NCBI RefSeq assembly: GCF_016086655.4
Contig: NC_052139.2
Coordinates: forward strand, 30,136,002 to 30,200,001
Source of the DNA: Lepeophtheirus salmonis
Lineage: Eukaryota; Arthropoda; Copepoda; Siphonostomatoida; Caligidae
Reading direction: 5' to 3'
DNA: 64,000 nt
The translations under genes and the position numbers were made by a program. A model generated the notes under the pieces. It was not told the DNA's origin and searched no databases. It saw nothing but the letters and a program-made list of their open reading frames with translations. Shown here piece by piece: positions 11,683 through 22,484 of the stretch; within the stretch, counting starts at the first letter, position 1, and each line of letters begins with the position of its first letter.

Positions 11683-12089
11683 CCGTAGTTTAATTTTCTT
11701 TTTTTTCTTGAAAAAAGGCTTGTTGCAACATTCCTCTAACTATCTCAATCAATTTTTATAATTCTCATAAAAGCCACATGCTCTAATCGAAAAACTTGGG
11801 TAAATATGTATATATTTATCAATGATTGATTTTTGTGTAATTTGCCATTACCTGAAATGAGGGGGGGGAACTTTTACATCCATAAATAGGAAAAAAAAAA
11901 CTTATTAGAACTAAAGGCGTATCAAATTATTGGTTACAAAATGAACAAAAATTATTGGTTTTTATACTTACATATATATATATATCACCTATTAGGTATT
12001 TTATATGTATCCATTCTATTCCCATTCTTATATACCGGGTGCGAGGGTATTAATTCTACACCTAGTTTTGATTATCTGTTGAAGTTGTA

Positions 12090-12460
12090 TGTTGACTGAT
12101 CAATCGGTATGAAAATGGATTAAAAGGACCATCTGTACACTACAGACAACAAAACACCCCAGATCTATAATATCGCTCGGTTTTGTGGCATCATCTAGAG
12201 AGGTTGCTCCACTCATATGGTTCCCCCTATACTTCAGAAAATATCCTTTCTGGGGAAAATAAAAGTGTTCACCATACTCACCTGATGCCAACCCACTGGT
12301 CTCTATACCGTCTCTGTTCAGGCCAAGGAATGCTGGGTCCGGCACACACACATTGAGGCCCGTAAAGTAGCAGTCAATGAAGAGTGAAATGCAATGGGTT
12401 ATGTGAAGAAGATGTGGAGGACCAACATCAATACAGAAGGTGGCTAGATTGGGTAATTTA
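12090..12460 (+). pseudogene. Mariner transposase C-terminal half
   Basis: Blocks on the plus strand in transposase order: TTKHPRSIISLGFVASS with VAPLIWFP (12140-12225; family form tKHPasvM.lGvVaS...mPPiwF), then SPYSPDANP (12275-12300; family form WPPSSPDLNPLD), then AVNEE-NAMGYVKKMW (12370-12415). The second catalytic D region is missing between the first two blocks. Stop codons lie in frame. It ends about 95 bp from an oppositely oriented remnant of a different mariner. Confidence 0.75.
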
Positions 12461-12554
12461 AATGTATATTAATCAGGTATGGAAGTTTTAGTCAGGTATG
12501 AACAGGGGCGTTGCAACCTTCTTTTAGAGGGGGGAGGGGATCTCCAAAATGATC

Positions 12555-13370
12555 AAAATTGGATACAATCTGGTGAGGATGTAGGCCACATTGATGCTGG
12601 CTAGAAAATTCTACAGATTCTTTTCTATCCACTTTTGTGTCAGTGTGCTGTTGTGGCTAGGGGCACCATCCCGTTGCCACACATAAGAGATCCTAGCGTA
12701 ATTGGCATCAATGCAGGCCCTCACTATTTTCCTCATGACTTCTATCTTCTTCTTAGTCCCGATTATTATATAATTTGTGAACCAATAGGGCGCCATCCGT
12801 GTTCCGATCGGATGCGACCATCTCCATCATTATGGCCCCCTCTATTCTTGGTCTTGTGTATGGCAAGGGACATTCTCCGTCTGTAAGGCTAGTTACCGAT
12901 CTTTTTGACCCTCCACATCTACTTGTTGGAGAAATTGAAGATAGTTGATCCATTGTGTTAGAGCCAAGTGATGATTTTAGTTTCCCTCTCCAATCTTAGT
13001 CTTCTTTTAGACCTCAGTGAGGAGTTTCTGTTGTCTTCTGACGTAAAATATCAACTATAAGTATTTTACATCTAATTTGATAGCGTAGTCTGACCCTTCT
13101 CTGTTTTCGTATGCACTCCGTCGGGTTCCTTCCAATGGATTTGTTCAAGTTGTCTGTGAACTCCTCCGACCTCATCAGATTACGGCCATTACTTGCAGAC
13201 ATACTCTCAATAATTCCTCTCTCATCGAAATTGGCCATGACCCTATGCACTGTCATCTTGCTCACCTATGCAATCCTCTTATTGCTTACTTAGGGATGAG
13301 AGAGGCCAACTATCCTTTGCCTTTTAGCCTCCTCTATCCTTTTTCTCAGTCGAATTAAAAAAAAATAATA
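12555..13370 (-). pseudogene. Mariner transposase remnant, N-terminus to third catalytic region
   Basis: On the minus strand: SKMTVHRVMANFDERGIIES (helix-turn-helix) and GRNPTECIRKQRRVR at 13080-13265. A decayed middle follows with VASDRNTDGA and APYWFTNY (12770-12860). YVWQRDGAPSHNSTLTQKWI is at 12615-12680, where the family QQD reads QRD with the Asp kept. A degenerate MWPTSSPDC is near 12575. The first-D segment is not recognisable. Frames change repeatedly. It faces the plus-strand remnant at 12090-12460 tail to tail; the two belong to different mariner families. Confidence 0.85.
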
Positions 13371-13374
13371 TTTT

Positions 13375-15050
13375 GAGAGATTTAGAGAGCCTCTAAATGA
13401 AATTCCAACTTAATTTTTTTAAATTTAACATCTGGGTTGTCAAATGAAATTTACTTTTTGGAGCGTAACTATATCTTCATATGTGGATTTTTATTCTCTA
13501 TATTATCACTATCGATCCACACAACCCCTCTAATAATCATTATTATTATTGATTATTAGTGAAAAACAAATATGTGCCCGAAGCTCTCAATTAATTGTAT
13601 TACTATTTTGACATTTCATAGATTATGGAAAACATTACTTGTTTTTATCCATGATATTCAATTCCTCATGGGATTTCTAGCGTGTAAATGACTTAATGTA
13701 AAAAGAAAATATCTTATTTTATGTCTCTCATGGGATTATTCATTTGTGTCGATTCAATCAGTTTTGATCTTTCTTTGCCAAATGGATAATATAAGTGATA
13801 CATTTATATATTTGATTAATCTATAAATAATTAGACACCAGCCGATTAAAATGTATTAATGATGAGCGATTCATTAATTAGTACAAGTTTGCAAATCAAT
13901 ACTTTGATTAATTTCTATTTCATACTCCACTACTTTTATGCAGTGACTATTTAGGAAGTAAATATTGGAGCTCGGTTTGAAAATTTTATACTGTTATTAT
14001 TTTAAGTGTACCGAATGAGTCCTTTAAAGAAGTGCTTCACTTAAAATTAGGACTGCAAAAATTCCGGGAATTTGGGTGAAAGAACGTCGTCTGCCTGATA
14101 ATAACGCGAACAGGGAAATATATTTACATTGTCTTATTCAAAAGCTCAGTATCTAATTATTTGAGTATAAATATAAAATATTGCCCTTGAAATGGTCTAG
14201 TATACAAAATACTTCACGAACTAAATTAGCTACCAAAAATTTGGAAAATTTCTGAAGCAAAGTTTCTATACAAATATTTGGAAATTCACAGGAAACATTC
14301 CAACCCAAAGCAACAATACTTAAAACTCTGCCTAAACTGATTCCATATATGACCTCAGTTGCAATTCAAATTTGTCAGCGTCGGCCAACAATGACGTCGT
14401 GAAGTTAAATTTGTTTTATAAATCGTAAGTCAACATAAAATAGAAAATCTATGTTATAGATTAAGATTGAAAAATGGGTCTAAATATTGAGATTTAAAAC
14501 GATTTGAAAACAAAGTGTGCGTAGGTTCATCAATATTTACCCAACCTTTCTGATTTGTTCTTTCAAAATAAATTCGAGTAGAGCTATTTGAATATTGATT
14601 GTGAAAATGAATTAATAATTTTGAATGTGGAAGATAACTAAAATGATTCATTAATTAAATCATTCACACAGTTAAAAACATCTTATAATTTCATATTCAT
14701 CAATAAATATTTGTATTTTCAAAAAAAATAAACAAGTCAAAAAAATGAGATTTTAGATCGAAAATTTGCAAAAAAATATTCTGGATGATGGACACTGCTT
14801 AAAGAAAAGGAGTCTGAGGATTTTCATCATATGGCTCTTTCTCTCCCATAATTATCAATAGAAAACTAAGTCTAAAACTAAATTAATAGATTGGAATTAC
14901 AGCTTTACATTGAGGTACAATTTGACCCTTCACTCATAAGTGCCTACACAACTTGTACTATTGTCAGCTAATTTTTCATTATGATTGATGAAAAAACGAT
15001 GTCTTTTTTAGTTGCAACCAAAAAGGTTTTTTTAGTTTTCTAATTTTCTA
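13375..15050. other. No supported gene
   Basis: AT-rich spacer. Short open frames here have no family motif. No repeat shared with the rest of the window was noticed. Confidence 0.45.
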
Positions 15051-15064
15051 CAGGTGTTGTTATT

Positions 15065-15355
15065 CTTCTTCTTTTATTCTTGAAGAGAGAACAATAGGTA
15101 TAAAGTAATCACTCTTGCGTGGAAGACGAAGAGTAACACTACTGATGTGTTGGGGAGTTATATCAGACAGTCCTTGTTGGACTCAAATTAGAATTGTGGA
15201 TCGATATCGGAGTAATTCCTTTCTATATCATTTCTAGATACAGTGTGGTGTTTATTTCCTTAATATAATAGCTCCTTTAACGGAATGAAACGACAGCTAA
15301 GCTGCTCTCCTCCCAAATATTATTTAAATTGTGAATGTGAGCACGTTAATTGTCG
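15065..15355 (+). repeat. Dispersed repeat family A, copy
   Basis: Shares with the 22.6-kb copy the order attcttga-aga, gtataaagtaatca, agtccttgttggactcaaat, tagaattgtggatcgatatcgg and agtaattcct. It then has tctagatac, gtgtttatttcctta and ctcctcccaaatatta. A T-tract of about 18 bp follows at 15357. Confidence 0.7.
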
Positions 15356-15387
15356 GTTTTTTTTTTTTTTTTTGCATATCGGCCCAA

Positions 15388-15602
15388 GGTTAATAGAAAT
15401 ACTAGGTTATACCATAGCGCTTTTCCGACTGATGTTTGACTTCCACCACGCTTTTTAATAGTGACGTCAAAGAGTATAACGGTTACCAAAAGTAGTAGCT
15501 ATATATTGCATTCCTTGACTGTTACTGTTAAAGTACCACTGTTATACTCCATGAAGTCAAAATCGGTCTGTCTGGCCCGGAAGTCGGTACGGTACATCAA
15601 TG
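15388..15602. repeat. Dispersed repeat family D with internal palindrome
   Basis: gttaatagaaatactaggtt through tgacttccaccacgctt and tagtgacgt matches the reverse strand of 43567-43650. The far end, gtcggtacggtacatcaa (about 15582-15600), matches the reverse strand near 43500. Inside, gacgtcaaagagtataacgg (15463) pairs with the reverse complement of ctgttatactccatgaagtc (about 15541-15560), a stem of about 25 bp. Confidence 0.6.
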
Positions 15603-15609
15603 GGAAAAT

Positions 15610-16835
15610 TATGTCAAGCCTGATTACATGATGGCATAACCTTATTATCCCGGACTAGGATACTTTTTTCGTCACCTCATTATCCACTTTTTCTTTGTAT
15701 CGATCAATCATCGCTCCACATTGATCTTGAATTTTTGCAATTTGTTTTTTTTAGTTTTTCATCATGGATTGTTGTCATTTTTTGCAGACGTTTAACCCTT
15801 TGAGCTGTACAAAATTAAAAAGGAGATTTTGCAAAGATAATTTCATTATTATACATGTGAATATGCATTTATGAAAGAGGGAACATTTAAGTCATCTGTT
15901 GTTAGTGCAAAATTTATTTTTTTATATTCTTGTCCAAGTAAGTTTGTGATTATTAGATGCGAAAATTCTTCCATGTAATTTATGCTTTCTTCTGCAAAGG
16001 ACAAGTAAGAAACTGGTGCGTTTTTGGAGTAGGTAATACATTTTTATTATAATTAAAAGTTAATATTATTAACAAAATATTGTTCACTTAAGGTTGAGGG
16101 ATGGAATTCTAGACTCAGTGACTACTCTCGTATCCTACATGAGGATCATATTAATCAATAATTGCTTTACAAAAAGGAAAAAAATGAGTAAATCTCAAGA
16201 GGAAAAAAAAATGCTAAGTTGCATGCATGATTATTCAATGTCTCTAAAATTCCATGGTAAAGCATAATCTATATCCCTGGAATAACAACTCAATATTTTC
16301 CTTTTCCCATTTTTTTTTTTTTTAGAAATTGATTCTTTGGAATTGGTTGGCCACTTTACAAAATTAATATAGTTATTAATTTCTGTTGTATAATTTTGTA
16401 CAAAAATATTGAACATTCTCTCTGTAAAAGATTTGAAAATATCTTTAGACATATGCCCATAAAAACATTACATTTTTAGTAAGCTAAAGAAATTAAAATG
16501 TAACATGTTTCACTAAAAATAAATCCATAATTATTAATTTCCATACGAATATCATTTACTTCATTTTTTGATAAAATCAGATTAAACATTCTCTAAGCCT
16601 GTCACATCGTAGAAGTATGATCAGATGGAGTTTATAACCTTCTTTGATTGACCAAATGAAAGGAAATTGGATGGTTTTTTTTTTTGTTGAGTTCATCATT
16701 AGTTTAAGTGACCAATGAGTTGCATTTTTTGGAAGAATAGGAGGATGGGGTAGAGCGATTTTGGGTAAAATATCCGAGTTTTGTGCGTTAGACTCAGATG
16801 TAAGATTTTTTATCTCCTTATTAAAATCTGTACGG
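15610..16835. other. No supported gene
   Basis: AT-rich, with several poly-T and poly-A tracts. No motif or repeat recognised. Confidence 0.45.
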
Positions 16836-16839
16836 AGTT

Positions 16840-16990
16840 CGCCTTCATTTTAGCAAACTTTGCTTGATAATGCATGAGTTCTGTATCTTCTTCGTCACCT
16901 ACGAGAAGACCTTTGTAATCAGCCTCTTTGGGTTTGCATTGGTCCCATAAGATATTATTAGATATCTGAGGTTTGAATGACTAAGCTTTA
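16840..16990 (-). CDS. Unrecognised open fragment
   Basis: About 55 codons open on the minus strand without an ATG, carrying FKPQISNNILWDQCKPKEAD and then LLVGDEEDTELMHYQAKFAK. Composition is more protein-like than the flanks, and a stop lies at each end. No family recognised; it may be an exon-sized relic of a transposon or host gene. Confidence 0.2.
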
Positions 16991-17085
16991 CAATAAATAC
17001 AAGCTATGGTTGTGAGTCAATAAAATGTCTAGCATCATTTTTAGCTTCCATTTACTCAGGTTCATTTGTAGTAAACTGAGCATAC

Positions 17086-17150
17086 ATAATGTACCTTGCT
17101 CGCGAAATTTGAAAAGTCACCTTACTTTTTTGATCACACTTTGTATGTAG
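17086..17150. repeat. Short dispersed repeat F, copy 1
   Basis: aatgtaccttgctcgcgaaa, then tttgaaaagtcaccttactt and a tcacactttgtatg tail, matches 59582-59640. The sharp, TIR-like appearance suggests a transposon end, but no partner end was found nearby. Confidence 0.6.
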
Positions 17151-17328
17151 AGGTAAACTAATTAACCTATTCCCTTAAGGAAGATCTATGAGGTCCATCG
17201 AATAATTTTAAAAAAACCCACAGTTTTTATTGTTAATGTATAAAACAAAAATTAACTTTCTACTTGGTTGAAATAATCTTCTTTGAGAGGAAGGCGACCT
17301 TGCAATAATTGTGAAATGTGAGATTTTC

Positions 17329-17740
17329 CAGTGATGGGCAAGTCCTTGTAACTAGTTACGTTAAAGTTATTTTTTTTTTTTAAATAACTAGTTGAATTAA
17401 AGTTTAGATTTCGCTTTATGTGAAAGTTAACTGGTTAACTTAAAGCTAATTTCGAGTAAATTGTTTTAAACTAGTTACGTTTATGTTAATTCACTTTATA
17501 GTCATTTTAGTTAAATTACTTTGGTTGAGTTTGAATTAATTTCCATCTTAAAAAATAACTATTTAAGTTAAAGTTAATTGAGAGATTGACCAATATTATT
17601 CTGTTTGTCTGTATGGCTGGGAATTTCTCCAATTCAAATTGAACCATCAAGTACCAGAGAGGCTAAAATGCTGGTAAATATTAATTAAGTTAATGTTAAG
17701 ATTGAAGGTTTAAATTAGTTAATTTTAATATCTCTGTATA
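17329..17740. repeat. hAT-type transposon end (3' side of the remnant below)
   Basis: Starts with cagtgatgggcaagt, a hAT-like terminus, followed by many gttaactagttaa-type repeats. It then has gagagattgaccaatat, a gtctgtctgtatgg-like stretch and caattcaaattgaaccatca. The same order occurs in the complete small element at 55953-56538 (gatgggcaaggtaactta, gagagatttatcaagg, caattgaactatca). Because the hAT C-terminal coding piece at 17755-17925 reads toward this end, this is probably the element's 3' terminus. Confidence 0.65.
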
Positions 17741-17754
17741 CCCTTTACCACGAC

Positions 17755-17925
17755 TTCATATTTAATTTCAAAAATAATAGTTTTTCAAAAAAGGATGGAT
17801 TCAAATGGTTCTTTTGGCATTTTGAATACCACCAGTAATACTAAATACTCGTTCTACAGGAGCTGAGGATGGAATTATTATATTATATACAACTGTATTA
17901 CACTTGTTCAACTGATTTAAAAAAA
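17755..17925 (-). pseudogene. hAT transposase C-terminal dimerisation domain remnant
   Basis: On the minus strand the frame reads NTVVYNIIPSSAPVERVFSI then TGGIQNAKRTI, matching the conserved hAT end (PsSapvERvFS..G.i...kR..L). One frame over, FFEKLLFLKLNM follows, as in the family's nFeklLflK. Only about 50 residues remain. The upstream transposase is cut off where the ~160-bp tandem repeat begins. hAT enzymes dimerise through this region. Confidence 0.85.
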
Positions 17926-17927
17926 AT

Positions 17928-18290
17928 AAAAATGTCATTTTAAGCCCTTTTCAGTCTATTTTCTTTAAAAAAGCTTCAAAGTGCGTTATTTCTTTGCTCA
18001 AACGCCTTGATACGTCCTCAAAGTACTTATACATAATGATTAAAGGACTAATTTCCATATACAAACACGGTATTTTGATTTTTACAAAAAATATTGTCAT
18101 TTAAAGCCCTTTTTTAATCAATTTTCTTTAAAAAAAAAGGGTTTCAAATTGCGTTATTTCCTTGCTCCAACGGTTTATATGTCCTCAAGGTGCTGTATTT
18201 AATACTTGAAAGACTCATTTCCAAGTAAAAATACGGTATTTTGATTTTTTACAAAAATATGGTCATTTTAAGCCCTTTCTTAGTCTAGAA
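17928..18290. repeat. Tandem duplication, ~160-bp unit, about 2.2 copies
   Basis: Unit 1 (17928-18085) and unit 2 (18086-18252) share gtcatttaaagccctttt, then ttttctttaaaaaa, then gcgttatttc-ttgctc, then tacgtcctcaa, then acggtattttgatttttac. A third partial unit, tggtcattttaagccctttc, runs to 18290. The units differ by substitutions and small indels, so the duplication is not recent. It is bounded by a hAT fragment and a mariner fragment. Confidence 0.85.
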
Positions 18291-18357
18291 ACGATAAGAA
18301 GGAAAGTGCTTGGGATTGAGTAAGGTTAAGAAAGTGAGAACGGAAGAGTAGATTTTG

Positions 18358-18520
18358 CATTTGAGGGGAAGGCCTGTAGTGTCCGTCCTCCCAACACCCA
18401 GGCCCTCAAATCCTCTGTCAATTAGCAGGGGGATGCCATGACAGGGGACTACATTCGATAACAGTCTTTCCGCCTGCAAGCCATCATTGCCACAAAGGAG
18501 GGCTCATTCATGATTAAGAG
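18358..18520 (+). pseudogene. Mariner transposase extreme C-terminus
   Basis: One plus frame reads AFEGKACSVRPPNTQALKSS, then VN-stop-QGDAMTGDYIR-stop-QSF, then RLQAIIATKEGSF. This matches the family tail (EkkACs.rhpN..aLKasVn.qWdaMs.dYi...c.sFR.RLqAiIa..GG). Two in-frame stops. The catalytic part upstream is replaced by the tandem repeat. Confidence 0.75.
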
Positions 18521-18529
18521 AGCTTAGAT

Positions 18530-19660
18530 AGGCATGTATTTACAGTAATAATTTTGTTGCAATTCTATTATGAATTAATAAATTAGGTATTGCTCAAGTG
18601 TTTAGATTTAAAAGGACGACTCACTATAGCTTTTACAAGAGAGAAATGTAAATTTATGTATATATCAAATCCACACAATATATCCTTGCTTGCTTTCTAA
18701 TTACAAATAAAATAATATGTACATATACCGTGTATGGATATGGAGTCCCTATTTGACAATTCCATTTTCTGCGTTTCTTCTTCTATCCATTGAGTGACAC
18801 AAAAGAAGAATATGAACTTTTTTTTCTTCATACAAACTACATACTTACATCATCTTTTTTTTTTTTTTTATGCCTCCCCTCATATAATAATACATTATTA
18901 TTACATATTCCCCCATTTTGGATGCATTTTGAACGAGCAAGTAACAACAACAGGGAGACAGATATAAAATGAAAGGGTTCTTGTTTGTCAATAATAATAA
19001 ATAAAAGAAGAGGAAAGCAAAGGAACGGAAGATAGAAGAACATCACTTCTTCCCCCTTTTTCCTACTTAATTCGGAATTTTTGTATGTATATACATAGAA
19101 TGTTAACTTTAAAAAAAAAAATAGTAAAATACACTCCATTAAAACACATTAGAGGGGATAAAAAAAAAAATACAGTTTGTCTCTCTTTTATTTTGAAGAG
19201 GAAAAATTATATGCATATAACCAAATATGTGAGACTTCGTTTTCAGTTGATTTTAAATGTGATTTGCATATATATATATATATATACTTTAGTAAAATCT
19301 CTGAAAAAGAGTTTGGAATTGTTTCCCTATCAAACTTTGTATTACTATGATTGAATCTCAGGGGTACCTATGTACTCCTAATATGATGAATGAGAAGAAA
19401 TGGTACATGAAAAAGGAACTTTGTAGTTCATTTGTCTAGAGTTGTATAAAATATGACCTGAATGCCTGCGGCATTTTTCTCCTAGTTGGTATCCTGATGA
19501 GTTTATTAATGCGAAGGATGTTAAATATGCTAATAACTACTGGTAAAAAAGACATTTTGATACCAAAGTCATGGGGCTCTAGCTTGCTTCAACATTAAGG
19601 AAGTTATGACCAATTTATCATTGAAATTTCAACCTTTTTGTCCCTACTGTTTATGATATA
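18530..19660. other. No supported gene; one short shared motif
   Basis: AT-rich spacer with a (TA)n run near 19268-19286 and T-tracts. At 19434 the sequence tagagttgtataaaatatga recurs at 58913 (…atatgc) and, diverged, at 22489. It looks like the 5' part of dispersed repeat A. No coding motif. Confidence 0.45.
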
Positions 19661-19665
19661 ACATA

Positions 19666-20376
19666 CCGGTAGTTGTATAAATACACGGACTATTTGTGGC
19701 AAATAATTAAATCTGTAATAAAATTCATATGACATGTTGTTTTTTTGAGAGTTACATAATAGATAATTTATTCTGGTATAAAATTTAATATATAATTACT
19801 GAATATAACCACCATCAGCTGCTATGACACCCTCCATGCGCCTGTGGAAGGCCTTGCCCACATTGATGATGTAATGGTCTTCCATGGGTCCATTTTGCTC
19901 ATTGACGCTGGCCTTCAATGAGCCCAAATTCGGGCGGCGGGTAGCACAGGCCTTCTTCTCAATTTGCCACAACACATTGTAGTCAAGGGGATTCAAATCA
20001 GGTGATTGAGGTGGGCAAATGTTTTTGTTCCAAAATTGCATGTTGGCAGCGAGTCAATCCTGAGTCATTCCAGAGGCATGGGCAGGTCTTTCAGATCTTA
20101 CCCTCCTTGACAAGCTTCTGGACCTTTAACACAGTAGTCCTGGATAGTCCAGTGTCCTTGATTATCTCCTTGATAGACCTACCGGCGCGGAGGAGAGTGG
20201 CAACCATAAGACGTTTGGCCTTGCCATTCATCGTAAACGACTTTGTTTGATACGAGTAACAAAAACAAAGGCAAAAGATTTACCGAGTTACTTGTGCTGG
20301 ATTTTTTTATTTCCGGTCACGGAACCTCGAGATATAAGCGTTTAAAAATTAGTCCGCGTATTTATGCAACTACCGG
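19666..20376 (-). mobile_element. Mariner deletion derivative with intact ends
   Basis: Left end ccggtagttgtataaataca (19666) and right end, the inverse of ccggtagttgcataaatacg (to 20376), form inverted repeats of about 30 bp. Each is flanked by TA (19664-19665 and 20377-20378). Total 711 bp. The element keeps the start and end of a transposase gene and has lost the middle, so it could move only with help from a related enzyme. Confidence 0.9.
19796..20231 (-). pseudogene. Mariner transposase with N- and C-termini joined
   Basis: From the ATG at 20231 the minus strand encodes MNGKAKRLMVATLLRAGRSI and a helix-turn-helix (GLSRTTVLKVQKLVKEGKI) ending in TGA. A frame change follows. The second frame reads NKNICPPQSPDLNPLDYNV (third catalytic D), LGSLKASVNEQNGPMEDHYI and RRMEGVIAADGGYIQ, with TAA at 19796-19798. 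The first two catalytic Asp regions are absent. The N-terminal DNA-binding part and the TIRs that it would recognise remain together. Confidence 0.88.
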
Positions 20377-20379
20377 TAT

Positions 20380-20970
20380 ATTAAAATCTGTGACCTAATA
20401 AAATATGATATTTCAATAGAACAGCACAACTTGCTTAAATATCAAGAGAATATGAAGATCTTCCTACGCTCTCCAGATAATAAATGATGATAATTTTTTG
20501 GGGGGAAAAAGAGAGAGATTAAAAATTAAGACTAAGTAACAAAGATTGAAGGTACTAATGTTGGGTTGAAATTTAGGTACTTTGTACGGACAAATTGATT
20601 AGAAACATTACATGGTACTAGCTAAATAAATGAATTAACGCCCATTGTATATTAAATTTTATCCATTATACCTTATCCATGATTTAAAAGATTACTTTTT
20701 TTTTCCAGGGGATGGTGTGATTAAACCAGGTAATGGAGGGGGAAAAAAATAGACAGGGTGAAAGATTAAGAATCTATCTAAATAAAATATAAATGACATT
20801 AAATTGATTTCCCCTATTTAATTAATGAAAATCCAGCATTTTTATGGGGGCCCCCATAAACACATCCACACTTCCTGCAATTTATTTTTTCTCTCCGTAA
20901 ATTGTCATTTCGTAACATACCTATATATTATATTAATTTAATGATCAACCATAAAAAATTGAATTTATTG
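20380..20970. other. No supported gene
   Basis: AT-rich spacer between the mariner derivative and the cox1 insertion. Short G-runs (ggggggaaaaa near 20500, gggggcccccat near 20845) but no repeat or motif. Confidence 0.45.
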
Positions 20971-20977
20971 AGAAGGT

Positions 20978-21183
20978 TTTGATTGGGGGTTAGTAGGTCT
21001 TGCCATGAGAATTACTATTCAATAAGAACTAGATCAGCCGGGAATATATTTAAGAGATTCCTGGGTTTACCATGTTATTTTGACTGTCCCTACTTTCATC
21101 ATAATGTTCGTTATAGTCATGCCTGTATTAATAGGAGGGCCTGGAAATTGATTTCTTCCTTAAACATTGAGGGCTCCTGACTC
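20978..21183 (+). pseudogene. cox1: Nuclear mitochondrial insertion: cox1 fragment
   Basis: Read with the invertebrate mitochondrial code, one plus frame gives WGLVGLAMSITIQ-stop-ELDQPG. It continues YHVILTVPTFIIMFVIVMPV and LIGGPGNWFLP, ending near APD. This is the start of cytochrome oxidase subunit I (family WsgmvGtslS.liR.ELgqPG...YNviVTaHafiMIFFmVMPimIGGFGNWlvP..L.aPD). TGA at about 21149-21151 must be Trp and AGA at about 21008 must be Ser. A TAA at 21023 replaces the expected Arg-type position, so the copy has decayed. About 205 bp, roughly 68 codons. The right edge abuts a piece of dispersed repeat A. Confidence 0.88.
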
Positions 21184-21186
21184 ATC

Positions 21187-21265
21187 ATTAATATATAATT
21201 CTTGATAAAGGAACACCCTAAGTATTAATCAATAAGTAGTTTTTGTGCTCATGAAGACAGATAGT
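21187..21265 (+). repeat. Dispersed repeat family A, partial
   Basis: tcattaatatataattcttg, then ataaaggaac and gtattaatcaataagtag, then tgtgctcatgaagacagat. This parallels 22575-22655 (tcattatatactattcttga, caagggaac, tataaagtaataattt, tgtacatgaaagacagag). It starts directly after the cox1 fragment and ends where the next mariner remnant begins. Confidence 0.5.
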
Positions 21266-22015
21266 AATAATAAGGGTTTACATGTGAGATATAGCTGTGA
21301 CTCATTTTTCCCCACATCAAAGGACTCGAAGTTGGCCATGTTGATGTGGTGGATTCGGTTGGCTTTGGACTCTTTGGAATCGACAGCATGCCACTCCCTC
21401 GTAATGGAGCCATTCAGGGCTGCAATGCTCTTGTGGCTGACCTTGCACCGTAGTAATCACACGCATTGAGATCAGGTGAGTTGGAGGGCCAGGTGTTACG
21501 ATCCCAGAAAGTGATGTCGTGGGAGTTGAAGAGGTTAGTGGTCCTCATGGCAATGTGTGAGGGCGCTGAGTCTTGTTGGAATATGAACTCCCTCCGAGCG
21601 GCCGTATCCTTCATGCAGGGGATGGCGAACTCCTCCATGATTTCGCAGTAATTTATTGCGTTAACCCTTTCCTTGGGATTGAAGAAGAAAGGAGGAATCA
21701 CCTCACCGGTGCTGCAGATGACACCCAGGTTCATCACAGAGGCCGGGAACTTTGTGGTGAAGACAGCAGGGACCTCTTCTCTCTCCTTGGCCAGCCACCT
21801 GTCATTCTGGACGTATTAGCTTCTGTCGACAGTCCAGTTCTTCTCGTCGGAAAAGAAGATGATTCTTCCTCCATGGCTCTTCAGGTCGTTGAGGAGACGC
21901 TTACCTTTGGTGAGCCTGGTGGCCTTCATGGAGGCCGTGAGGATGTGTTGTTGGGCCATTTTTTATGACCTGTACCGGAGGTCCTCATTCACAGCCTTAG
22001 AGACCAGCTGCTTTA
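21250..22015 (-). pseudogene. Mariner transposase remnant with all three catalytic Asp visible
   Basis: On the minus strand one frame runs with a single internal stop (TAA at about 21816) from about 22015 to 21414. It reads AVNEDLRYRS, AQQHILTASMKATRLTKGKR, FFSDEKNWTVD (first D), NDRWLAK, TTKFPASVMNLGVICSTGEV with IPPFF, REFIFQQDSAPSHIAMRTT (second D) and NTWPSNSPDLNACDYYG (third D). Beyond 21414 a frame change leads to a degraded C-terminal tail. The N-terminal helix-turn-helix is missing and no TIRs were found. This is the best-preserved catalytic core in the window, yet inactive. Confidence 0.88.
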
Positions 22016-22024
22016 AAAAAAATT

Positions 22025-22480
22025 ACACGATTAACATCACAAAGTATATGGATATCTTTTTTGACAATTCAGCCATGATTGATTGCATTTGCAATCATAT
22101 GTTCTTAAAAGTAAAGAAAAATTATTGTGATCATGTATTAGTATTCCTTCCTATATCCTTGTGAGATTCGGAGTAGGATTAGTCATAAAACCAAAAACTA
22201 CTCTCCTCTGAAACATTATTTGTATCATTTTTGGGCTTTCTTATTTATGCATTTCCGTCTCCATTGTTTGATAATTGCATGTCCCCAGCCCTCCCTGCAT
22301 ATTGATACACAAAAACAAGATATAGAGTAATGCATGGATTGAACTCTCCCAAAAATTGATTTTACTTGTTATCTCTTAAAAAGCAGTACGATTTTTTGAA
22401 TGATGTATCTATGTATTTATATGATAGAATCTTCTACGTATCAACGTTTATGATGAATAAAAAGAAGTGAAATAAACTTT
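22025..22480. other. No supported gene
   Basis: AT-rich spacer between the mariner remnant and a family A copy; nothing recognised. Confidence 0.4.
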
Positions 22481-22484
22481 TATT

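Noticed and set aside
21573..21968. 131-codon plus frame, the longest on that strand nearby
   Set aside because: Antisense of the well-supported mariner catalytic core.
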